Below are positions 20,547-28,582 of a DNA stretch of 64,000 nt, one piece after another. Each line of letters starts with the position of its first letter. Position 1 is the stretch's first letter. This DNA comes from Allotamlana fucoidanivorans. GTDB lineage: Bacteria; Bacteroidota; Bacteroidia; Flavobacteriales; Flavobacteriaceae. Under the pieces are notes generated by a model. The model had not been told where the DNA came from. It ran no database searches and worked only from the letters and a program-made list of their open reading frames with translations. The stretch spans positions 3,720,001 to 3,784,000 of the forward strand of contig NZ_CP074074.1 of assembly GCF_045788535.1 (NCBI RefSeq). Direction: 5' to 3'. The translations under genes were made by a program, and so were the position numbers.

Positions 20547-22895
20547 ATGAAAAAAATAGTAATAACACTAATCGGTTCAATATTACTTTGTGGACTTTCA
20601 TTTTCACAAAGTATCACACAAACTGTCAAAGGAACAGTTCTAGAAAAAGCAACTGGAACACCAGTAGTTGGAGCAAACGTTGTACTGCTGAATTCACAAC
20701 CATTAATAGGTGCAATGGTAGATTTTGACGGCAATTTCATTTTGGAAAACGTACCAGTTGGAAGACAAAGTTTTCAAGTATCAATGCTTGGATATGAAAC
20801 CATACTCATCAGTGATATTTTGGTAAGTTCAGGAAAGCAAGTGGTGTTAAACATAGAACTTCAAGAAGAAGCTACACAGTTAGATGAAATTGTATTAACA
20901 CCAAGAAGGCAAAAAGAAAAGCCTATTAATAGACTAGCATCAGTAAGTAGTCGTCAATTTTCAGTAGAAGAAAATCAACGATTTGCAGGAGGATTGGATG
21001 ATCCAGCACGTTTGGTGTCTTCCTTTTCTGGTGTTGCAAGTCCTTCCACAAAAAGTAATGGTATTTCCATTAGAGGGAATGCACCTTCTGGTTTATTATG
21101 GCGTATTGAAGGTGTTGAAATACCTAGTCCTAATCATTTTGCTGATTTAGATATTGCAGGTGCTGGAGCCTTAACAGCATTAAGCAACAATGTTTTGGGT
21201 AATAGCGATTTTTATACAGGAGCTTTCCCTGCCGAATATGGTAATGCTATTTCTGGAGTTTTTGATATTAATTTACGGTCTGGTAATTCAACCGAAAGGG
21301 AGTATTCCATTCAGGCAGGAATACTAGGTCTTGATTTTGCATCAGAAGGTCCTTTTAGTAAAAACAACGATGCTACTTACTTATTTAACTATCGCTATTC
21401 TACATTGGCTTTAATAGGTTCTTTTCTTCCTGATGATGCTGGAATTCTTAAGTATCAAGATTTGTCCTATAAAATCAAGCTACCAACAGAAAAAATGGGA
21501 ACATTTTCTTTATGGGGTATAGGTGCTTATGATAGTATTGATGCCGAAGCTGTCCCTATTGAGGAAAGAGTGTCTGAAGATGATGGTTGGGAATCCAAAT
21601 TATCTCAATACCTATTCGCTTCAGGGCTTAACCATAAAATTAGAGTTAATGATGTGTCTAACCTTAATTCAACATTATCGGTTTCTGGAAATGGCATGTC
21701 ATTTAAAGAGAAATATGTTGATGATAGCAATACACTAACCTTTTTACCATCTGACACCAAAAAGAATCTTTACAAGCTAACATTGCAATCCCATGTTAAT
21801 TCTTACTTCAGTGAAAAGCATTACAACCGCACAGGGTTTTATGTGAATTATTTGGGTTACGATTTAGATGTCAACAGTGCTTCAGATGAGCAAAACACAC
21901 CACCTATAAATATTGTAAAAGAAAAAGGGAACTCTATGTTATATCAGTTATTTAGTCAGTCAAGATTTCAATTATCCAATAAGTTTCAGTTGAATGCTGG
22001 TTTTCACTTGCAATATTTCAACTTGAATAAGGATATTTCCCTTGAACCACGAGTTTCTGTGAAATACGAGATTAATGAAAAACAAAGTCTTGCTTTGGCT
22101 TATGGTTTACATAGCAGAACAGAATCGCTACCCATCTATTTTGTTAATGACAATGGCAACCAACCTAATAAAGATTTGAAGTTGATGAAATCTAACCATT
22201 TTGTTCTGTCTTACAATACAATGCTTACAGACAACTTAAAGTTAAGTATTGAACCTTATTATCAATATTTAACAAATGTTCCGGTAGAAGAAGATGGTTT
22301 TAAAACCACGCTCAACATTCAAAACAATTTATACTTTGCAGAAACACTGGTTAGTACTGGCACAGGAAGAAATTTTGGTATTGACCTGTCTTTAGAGCAA
22401 TACCTAAATAAAGGATTCTACTATTTGTTTTCTGCTTCTGTTTTTGATTCAAAATATACAGGAAATGATGGTATTGAAAGAAATACTAGGTTAAACAAAA
22501 ACTATGTTTTTAATGCGCTTGTGGGGAAAGAATGGCAAGTAGGTAAATCCAAAAACAATCTTTTGAATGCCAATATTAGGCTCAATTATTTAGGCGGAAA
22601 TCGTTTGGTAGCTATTGATGAGCAAGAATCTATAGCTATGCAAGAAGTGGTATATGGTGAAACTAATGGCAACCTTTCATATTCAGAAAAACTTCCTGAT
22701 ACGCCAATAACATCATTTACTGTTTCTTTTAGAAAAAATAAACCTAAACACTCTTCGGTTTGGTCTTTACAAGTTATCAATTCATCTCAAACGGAAGAAT
22801 TTGACAATCACTACTTCAATTTAAATACCAACAGGGTCGAAAAAGAATTTAGTACAACTGTGATTCCAAACATTAACTATAAAATAGAATTTTAA
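20547..22895 (+). CDS. TonB-dependent outer-membrane receptor
   Basis: A 782-residue outer-membrane importer. The order is a signal peptide (1-20, ending SFSQ), a carboxypeptidase-regulatory-like beta-sandwich (about 25-112, VKGTVLEKATGTPVVGANVVL), a plug domain (about 125-240, NGISIRGNAPSGLLWRIEGVE) and a beta-barrel to the C-terminal phenylalanine. It is shorter than SusC-type receptors and has no SusD partner, so glycan uptake through a SusCD pair is unlikely. It is co-transcribed with the CPBP protease (2-bp gap). The ligand is unknown; peptides or metal complexes are possible. Confidence 0.9.
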   Translation: MKKIVITLIGSILLCGLSFSQSITQTVKGTVLEKATGTPVVGANVVLLNSQPLIGAMVDFDGNFILENVPVGRQSFQVSMLGYETILISDILVSSGKQVVLNIELQEEATQLDEIVLTPRRQKEKPINRLASVSSRQFSVEENQRFAGGLDDPARLVSSFSGVASPSTKSNGISIRGNAPSGLLWRIEGVEIPSPNHFADLDIAGAGALTALSNNVLGNSDFYTGAFPAEYGNAISGVFDINLRSGNSTEREYSIQAGILGLDFASEGPFSKNNDATYLFNYRYSTLALIGSFLPDDAGILKYQDLSYKIKLPTEKMGTFSLWGIGAYDSIDAEAVPIEERVSEDDGWESKLSQYLFASGLNHKIRVNDVSNLNSTLSVSGNGMSFKEKYVDDSNTLTFLPSDTKKNLYKLTLQSHVNSYFSEKHYNRTGFYVNYLGYDLDVNSASDEQNTPPINIVKEKGNSMLYQLFSQSRFQLSNKFQLNAGFHLQYFNLNKDISLEPRVSVKYEINEKQSLALAYGLHSRTESLPIYFVNDNGNQPNKDLKLMKSNHFVLSYNTMLTDNLKLSIEPYYQYLTNVPVEEDGFKTTLNIQNNLYFAETLVSTGTGRNFGIDLSLEQYLNKGFYYLFSASVFDSKYTGNDGIERNTRLNKNYVFNALVGKEWQVGKSKNNLLNANIRLNYLGGNRLVAIDEQESIAMQEVVYGETNGNLSYSEKLPDTPITSFTVSFRKNKPKHSSVWSLQVINSSQTEEFDNHYFNLNTNRVEKEFSTTVIPNINYKIEF

Positions 22896-23035
22896 CATTA
22901 AATAAAAACAAAATTATGGAAACAATTAATAAGCACATCAACAAAAATCAATCAGAAAACGAATGGCACCCTATAAATTTTCAATGGATACCATTGGTAA
23001 AGTTAAATCAAGAGTTAAACTTAAAAACAAGAAAA

Positions 23036-23695
23036 ATGAAAAATTTATTTATGTTACCAATACTAATATTATTGGCATGTATTACATCGTGTTCAGACGA
23101 TGATGACACCCTTATTGGGTCAGGAAATTTAACAACTGAAACAAGAACAGTTGATACATTTGCAAAAATCAATAGCGAAGGCGTTTTTGAAGTGACAGTT
23201 ACTCAAGGCGCATCTCAATCCGTAGAAATTACAGCAGATGATAACATTATTGGACAAGTGAGAGCGAGTGTGAGTAATAATGAATTACGGATGCGCTTAA
23301 ACGAAAATTATAATTATAGAGATATTACGGTACGTGCAAACATTACCGTAGTTAATTTAAATGGATTAACAAATTCAGGAATTGGAGATATGTACATTCA
23401 TAATGTTGATAATAATGGTGCTTTTTCAATAGATAATGAAGGCACTGGGAATATTGAAATTGACGGTGTTTCAACAAGTTTAGCTATTAAAAATCAAGGA
23501 TCTGGTAATATTTCAGGGTTTGATTTTCTAGTAAATGATTGCACTATAGACATTGAAGGCTCTGGAGATGTAAAAATAAGTTGTTCAGATAATTTGGATG
23601 TCGATATAGAAGGAAGTGGTGATGTGTATTACAAAGGAACACCCATCATAAATACCAATATTACTGGATCTGGTAGTGTTATCAATGCTAATTAA
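23036..23695 (+). CDS. Head-GIN domain (DUF2807) lipoprotein
   Basis: A probable lipoprotein of 219 residues from ATG 23036, with signal MKNLFMLPILILLACITSC and the lipid-anchored Cys at 19, followed by acidic SDDDD. The body is a DUF2807 beta-solenoid with recurring Gly-Ser/Gly-Thr turns (SGIGDMYI, GTGNIEI, GSGNISG, GSGDVKI, GSGDVYY). An earlier in-frame ATG at 22916 would add 40 non-signal residues and hide the lipobox, so 23036 is preferred; 22916 sits only 20 bp after the receptor stop and cannot be excluded. It is the third gene of the cargo operon. The role of this family is not well known. Confidence 0.82.
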   Translation: MKNLFMLPILILLACITSCSDDDDTLIGSGNLTTETRTVDTFAKINSEGVFEVTVTQGASQSVEITADDNIIGQVRASVSNNELRMRLNENYNYRDITVRANITVVNLNGLTNSGIGDMYIHNVDNNGAFSIDNEGTGNIEIDGVSTSLAIKNQGSGNISGFDFLVNDCTIDIEGSGDVKISCSDNLDVDIEGSGDVYYKGTPIINTNITGSGSVINAN

Positions 23696-23720
23696 ACTTT
23701 ATGGAATTACTACATTAGAC

Positions 23721-24967
23721 TGGACAAAAAGATGAGAGAATATGTTTGCTAGTTGTTAATTTAGCAATTATGAGAAGTAAACCCAAACATTACACATTAG
23801 AATTTAAGCAAAAGGCAGTGGAGTTGAGCTATGCCAAAGGCAACGTAAAAAAAGTAAGTGAAGATTTAGATATATTCCCATCAGTGCTTTATCGTTGGCG
23901 TAAGGAATTAAAGGACTATGGCAAGAATAGTTTTCCTGGTCGAGGTAAGCCCAAATTGACTGATGAAGAGAAAGAGATAGCTCGTTAAAAAAAGCGCTTA
24001 AAGACGCAGAAATGGAACGTGATATCTTAAAAAAGGCGATTGGCATCTTCTCCGTGAGCGACAGGAAAATACCGGTTTATAAAGCAGCACCAGATGAAAT
24101 TCCCTGTTGAGATGATGTGTAAGGTGCTAAGTGTTAGCAAAAGTGGTTATTATTATTGGCTAAGAGCGAGTCCAAGCAACCTATGGTTGGAGAATCAAAA
24201 GCTAGGGGGCCTTATCAAATCTATATTTGAGACCAGTTACCAAAGCTATGGGGCGCCACGGATTAAATCAGAATTAGAGGCCATGGGGTACAAGGTATCT
24301 AAACCTAGAGTGGCACGTATGATGCGAGCCAATTATTTATTTGCCAAAAGAAGACGCAAATTTAAAGCGACTACTGATAGCAGTCACAATTACCCAATAG
24401 CCCCAAACTTATTAAACCAATGTTTCGATGTTGATAGAGAAAATCAGGTTTGGGTTAGCGATATTACCTATATAAGAACAAAACAAGGATGGTTATATCT
24501 TACGGTAATCATAGAACTGTTTAATCGTAAAGTGATAGGATGGGCACTAAGCAGTAAGCTCTCCACTAAGGATACCATTGTAAAAGCTTGGGATATGGCA
24601 ATAAAAAACACAGAATTAACACAGCCTCTGATATTCCATTCGGATAGAGGTGTACAGTACGCAAGCCAAGAATTTACGGCTTTGATAAACAACTATAATG
24701 GTCTAATAAAACAATCCATGAGCCGAAAGGGCAACTGCTGGGATAATGCTGTGGCAGAGTCCTTTTTTAAATCATTAAAAGTAGAATGGGTATATGCCCA
24801 TAAATACAAACTAAAATCTGAGGCTGAACTTTCCATCTTTCAATGGATAGAAACTTGGTACAACCACAAAAGAAGACATTCCTTTTTAGGAAACAGAACA
24901 ATTAAAGAATTTGAAGTAGATATGTATAACAAAAAGCTAGCTGCTTAGTCACTCAACTAAATGTCCA
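23721..24967 (+). mobile_element. IS3-family insertion sequence, degenerate
   Basis: About 1.25 kb. The imperfect terminal inverted repeats are TGGACAAAAAGATGAG at 23721-23736 and TGGACATTTAGTTGAG on the opposite strand at 24952-24967 (12 of 16 matching). It contains broken orfA/orfB reading frames. No clear target-site duplication is seen (flanks TAGAC and AGTTT). It lies between the head-GIN gene and attR. Confidence 0.82.
23770..24948 (+). pseudogene. IS3-family transposase OrfA/OrfB, two frameshifts
   Basis: OrfA from ATG 23770 has the IS3 helix-turn-helix (HYTLEFKQKAVELSYAKG) but stops at 23986-23988. The usual continuation (LKKALKDAEMERDILKKAIG) is in another frame, starting at the A7 run near 23985-23993. 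A second change of opposite sign at the AAAA near 24065 returns to the first frame, where OrfB (ATG 24094, 284 residues) has an intact DDE core: VSDITYI, HSDRGVQY and AESFFKSLK. IS3 elements normally make OrfAB by a single -1 frameshift; the early stop in OrfA does not fit that scheme. OrfB alone is unlikely to be active. Confidence 0.85.
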
Positions 24968-24987
24968 AGTTTTTGTTGCAAGTCCAT

Positions 24988-25002
24988 TCCTGTCGCGATC
25001 AC
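24988..25002. repeat. attR: second copy of the tRNA-Arg end
   Basis: TCCTGTCGCGATCAC, identical to 16803-16817 and 8,185 bp from it. It marks the right boundary of the integrated element. Confidence 0.85.
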
Positions 25003-25042
25003 AACAAGAAACCTCGCTAATAGCGGGGTTTTGTTGTTTTTA
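25003..25042 (+). terminator. Probable original tRNA-Arg terminator
   Basis: CAACAA-GA-AACC..CGCT / AGCG..GGTT-TTGTTG forms a nested stem followed by T5. It follows attR directly, as expected if it was the tRNA-Arg terminator before the element inserted. Confidence 0.75.
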
Positions 25043-25154
25043 GTCTAAAAATTTATTCTGAATACATTTAAAAAACGGATTATGGGTCATGTGCAATTGT
25101 TATGTTTAGACAAAAATTCTAGTTAATTTAGGTTCAAATCGTCGATGTATAAAA

Positions 25155-25185
25155 TTGCTTTAGTCTTAAGTTTATATTATCTTTA
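25155..25185 (+). promoter_or_regulatory. Promoter of the AraC-TPR gene
   Basis: TTG (25155-25157), a 20-nt spacer and TATCTTTA (25178-25185), 44 bp before the ATG. Confidence 0.55.
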
Positions 25186-25229
25186 AAATACAGTTCCATA
25201 AACTTAACCTCAACATCTCTTTAGATAGA

Positions 25230-27092
25230 ATGAACCAGGATAAGGAATTTATACACAAACTGAAACAGATTGTTCTCAATAATCTTACCAATGAACAATT
25301 CAGTGTAGAACATTTATCGGAAATTGCTGGTATCAGTCGTTCGCACCTTCACCGCAGGTTAAAAAAATTAAAAGGTATTTCAATTAGTCAGTTTATTCGA
25401 GAAATTCGGCTCGATGAAGCTCTAAAACTACTACAAGAGAATACTGCTACTATTTCCGAAATTGCCTATCAAGTTGGATTCAATAGCACCTCCTATTTTA
25501 ATAAATGTTTTCACGATCGTTATGGTTATGCACCTAGTGAAGCAAAAAAAATTATCATTGAAACAACTGAGCAGAAACTCTTAACAAAAAGATTTAATAT
25601 TCAGCAAATAAAACCACACCGCACAATCTATAACGTTGTTGCAATTGTTTTTATGCTGGTTTTAGGGGGTTGGTCGCTTTATTATTTCTCTCCTAAAAAG
25701 GAAACATCGACCACTACTGAAAAATCCATCGCCATATTACCATTTAAAAATTTAAGTAATGATGAAAATAATCAATATTTTGCTGATGGTCTTATGGAGG
25801 ATTTGCTAAACCGGTTAGCAACTATTAACAACCTTAAGGTAATTTCCCGAACATCTTCAGAAACCTATCGAGATAAAACTTCAAAAAAAATACCTACAAT
25901 AGCTTCTGAACTTGGGGTTACTCATATCCTTGAAGGAAGTGTTCGTAAATCTAACAATAAGGTTAGAATCACGGTACAACTTATCGATGCCATGCGTGAT
26001 GACCATATATGGATGAAAACATTCGACAAGGATTTAGCAGATATTTTTAAAATTCAAAGTGAAATTGCATTACAAATTTCATCAGATCTTAGTACAGTTC
26101 TTACCAAACAACAAACAGACATTATCAAGAAAAATCCAACTGAAAATATCAAAGCTTTTGAATTTTACCAACTCGGACGCTATTACTGGGGTAAGCGGCT
26201 TTGGAAAGATTACAAAACTGCTGCGAATTACTTTAACAAAGCCATTGCAGAAGATTCAACCTATGCCCTAGCATATGCCGGTTTGGGTGACACTTATTTT
26301 CTTAAAATATGGGAAACTTCAGATTCTACTGAAATGCGAGAAAACAGAAATAAAGCAGAAACTTACGCTTTAAAAGCTTTAGAGTTAGAGCCGAGACTCG
26401 CGGAAGCTCACACTGTATTGGCCACGCTTTATTTTTTTATTGATTGGGATTGGGCTAACGCTCAAACCTCATTTTCAAATGCCTTAGAGTTTAATAACAA
26501 CTACTCGACTCTTCATCACCGATATGCAGAATTTTTGAGTTACATTGATAAGGATGATGAAGCCCGTAAGCATATCAACAAGGCGCTTGAAATAGATCCA
26601 TTATCTTACATTGTTAGAGAAGTAAGTGCCAAACTATATTTATTTAGAGGAAATTATCCTCAGTCCTTAATAGATTCTAAAATAGGAGAAGATCTCAACA
26701 AGGAAAAAATACGTCCCTTATTGTATCAATTTTGGGCAAATTATGCATTAAAAAATGATGAGGAAGTTTTGGATTACATTAAAAAGATAAATCTTAAATT
26801 ATTAACGAATAAAATTCCTGAAGACGATTTGAACCTCATTTACCATAAATCAGGACGAGATGGCTTAATGTTATGGTTAGCTACATCTTTAGAGCAATCT
26901 CTTCCAAAAGCGCATTGCTATACCTTTCTTAATGAGCAAGAAAAAGCTATGAACCTACTTGAAGATGCGTTCAACAAAGGAGATCGTTTGGGAGATGCAC
27001 CCTATAGATATTTTGCAACCCAACTTGAATCGAATTCAAGGTTTATAGTACTCATGGAAAAAATGAATCTTCCTTGGGTTTCTAACAACTAA
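25230..27092 (+). CDS. AraC-type HTH / transmembrane / TolB-like / TPR protein
   Basis: A 620-residue one-component sensor-regulator. Residues 8-110 are an AraC-type DNA-binding domain (FSVEHLSEIAGISRSHLHRRLKKL; SEIAYQVGFNSTSYFNKCFHDRYG). Residues 133-153 are a single membrane helix (TIYNVVAIVFMLVLGGWSLYYF). Then comes a TolB-N/FlgO-like domain (SIAILPFKNLSNDENNQYFADGL to about 290), followed by several TPR repeats (KAIAEDSTYALAYAGLGDTYF; KALELEPRLAEAHTVLATLY). The DNA-binding part would face the cytoplasm and the rest the periplasm. It lies just outside the right end of the integrated element. The signal and targets are unknown; the lipoprotein gene downstream is a candidate target. Confidence 0.85.
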   Translation: MNQDKEFIHKLKQIVLNNLTNEQFSVEHLSEIAGISRSHLHRRLKKLKGISISQFIREIRLDEALKLLQENTATISEIAYQVGFNSTSYFNKCFHDRYGYAPSEAKKIIIETTEQKLLTKRFNIQQIKPHRTIYNVVAIVFMLVLGGWSLYYFSPKKETSTTTEKSIAILPFKNLSNDENNQYFADGLMEDLLNRLATINNLKVISRTSSETYRDKTSKKIPTIASELGVTHILEGSVRKSNNKVRITVQLIDAMRDDHIWMKTFDKDLADIFKIQSEIALQISSDLSTVLTKQQTDIIKKNPTENIKAFEFYQLGRYYWGKRLWKDYKTAANYFNKAIAEDSTYALAYAGLGDTYFLKIWETSDSTEMRENRNKAETYALKALELEPRLAEAHTVLATLYFFIDWDWANAQTSFSNALEFNNNYSTLHHRYAEFLSYIDKDDEARKHINKALEIDPLSYIVREVSAKLYLFRGNYPQSLIDSKIGEDLNKEKIRPLLYQFWANYALKNDEEVLDYIKKINLKLLTNKIPEDDLNLIYHKSGRDGLMLWLATSLEQSLPKAHCYTFLNEQEKAMNLLEDAFNKGDRLGDAPYRYFATQLESNSRFIVLMEKMNLPWVSNN

Positions 27093-27126
27093 TAAGTTCC
27101 ATTTTTAGCAAGGCAACATATGTTTC

Positions 27127-27170
27127 AAAAAACTTTAAAGTTTTTGCAACATACGTGTTTTTTTCTGCCC
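27127..27170 (+). terminator. Possible terminator after the AraC-TPR gene
   Basis: CAAAAAACTTTAAAGTTTTTG is almost a perfect palindrome, followed after 10 bases by T7. The stem is AT-only and has almost no loop, so this is a weak call. Confidence 0.35.
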
Positions 27171-27201
27171 TATGAATTGGTTAATTTACAAATAGCTATT
27201 T

Positions 27202-27215
27202 ATCAATCGATTGAT
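27202..27215. promoter_or_regulatory. Perfect 14-bp palindrome upstream of the lipoprotein gene
   Basis: ATCAATCGATTGAT lies 67 bp before the ATG at 27282, in the gap between the AraC-TPR gene and the lipoprotein gene. It is a candidate regulator-binding site. Confidence 0.4.
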
Positions 27216-27281
27216 GTCCATATTATATTCTCGAAATGAATATAATCTTGAAAACCAACATTAACTGTTAAACTAAAAATC

Positions 27282-27902
27282 ATGAAAACACTTAAATTAA
27301 TTGGCATCACAATCATCGGGTTAATACTTATGTGTGCCTGCGAAAAAAACAATGATGAACTCTTATTAGAGGAAGATATGACTCTAAATGAAAATTTCAC
27401 CTTAAAAGGAGATTTAGGAAAGGTTGATAACGAAGTTAACGTGCCTTTTAAAGCTACATTTACCGTTTGGCGTGCACTTCCACCAGGTACTGGTGAATGT
27501 GAAGAAGGTAGTTCAAGAGAAACAATGAGAATGAAAGGGAACGGAGAAATGGCTCATTTGGGGCAACTATCAGAAATATTTATGACATTTTGTGTACGTA
27601 GTGATGCATCATACTCGTTTGTAGAATCTGGAAAATTTGTTGCCGCCAATGGAGACGAATTACACTTTACAATAAACGAAGGTCAAATAGTATTGAATAC
27701 AGGAGGTAATCCAGACTATCTTTTATATTTCAATGATGATGTAATATTTATTGGTGGAACAGGTCGTTTTGAAGGTGCATCTGGCAGCGCTAAAACCAAT
27801 GCATTTGTTCATATAGGGACTACAGGCGATGATGGAGATGACCCTTTTTATACCGATTTCTTTATGAACGAAGGCACTTTAACATTACAAAAGGGAAATT
27901 AA
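27282..27902 (+). CDS. Hypothetical lipoprotein with beta-barrel-like repeats
   Basis: Not recognised as a named family. The signal is MKTLKLIGITIIGLILMCAC with a lipidated Cys at 20, followed by EKNNDE, so it should be a lipoprotein. The 206-residue protein has a C-terminal segment GGTGRFEGASGSAKTNAFV, a pattern seen in small beta-barrel secreted proteins of many bacteria. Two more cysteines (GECEEG, TFCVRS) could form a disulfide. It lies downstream of the AraC-TPR regulator on the same strand with its own 190-bp upstream region. Confidence 0.75.
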   Translation: MKTLKLIGITIIGLILMCACEKNNDELLLEEDMTLNENFTLKGDLGKVDNEVNVPFKATFTVWRALPPGTGECEEGSSRETMRMKGNGEMAHLGQLSEIFMTFCVRSDASYSFVESGKFVAANGDELHFTINEGQIVLNTGGNPDYLLYFNDDVIFIGGTGRFEGASGSAKTNAFVHIGTTGDDGDDPFYTDFFMNEGTLTLQKGN

Positions 27903-28582
27903 TAAATCTTTGACAAAGCTTTAGTCTCGGTTTGTGTATTTAAACACTCGAGTTTATTAAGAGCAGCCTAGCTGATTATAGAGATGTAAACAGCCATATA
28001 TTTTACCTGTACAATGCAAAAAATTATTATATGGTTTGCACTCTAACGCTTACCTTTCAACCAGATTAAATATGACACCCTAAACTAAAAACGCTTATAA
28101 AAATTCATGTCAGTTAATTTGATGTGATTTCATGGAGACTGGGAGGTTAAGCTTAAAAGATTGAGGTTTCAAAAATAATATCTCTTCTGAATTACCTCCC
28201 AGTTATCAATTCAGAAACGGTTATATCTCCATATGAAGTGCAAGCTAGGTAATATTAAAATCAAAAAAATATTCAAAAAGTTCGTCTTGAAAGATGGGCT
28301 TTTTGTGATTAAACCACCTTTGAAAGTCAAAGCTAACTAAACAACAAAAAACACATTAAATTTCTTTAACCAAGTAGAATGTTTCTTTATAATTTTAACC
28401 AATAAACCATAATTCATGGCATTACAATAACTGATGCTGCGATATATTATTTACACTTTTATTAAGACTTTAGGTCAAAAATTAAATCAGAATTTCAATT
28501 AAATACCTCTTAACACCATAAACATAGTCTCAAAACCATTATTTTAGCCAATAATTGCTGACTAAATTAGTATTACCCCTTT
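27903..28582. other. 680-bp stretch without a supported gene
   Basis: All frames on both strands are broken by frequent stops, and no RNA gene or strong terminator hairpin was seen. The base composition is AT-rich like the surroundings. Confidence 0.6.

Larger units (their letters stand above)
16803..25002. mobile_element. Integrated genetic element in tRNA-Arg, ~8.2 kb
   Basis: The element is bounded by a 15-bp direct repeat formed by the tRNA-Arg 3' end. A tyrosine recombinase gene starts 230 bp inside the left end and points inward. Cargo, all on the plus strand: membrane AraC regulator, CPBP protease, TonB-dependent receptor, head-GIN lipoprotein. An IS3-type insertion sequence lies against the right end. 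No excisionase, relaxase or conjugation gene is seen, so it is probably mobilised in trans or immobile. The tRNA's likely native terminator (25003-25042) lies just beyond the right end, as expected for an insertion between tRNA and terminator. Confidence 0.85.
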
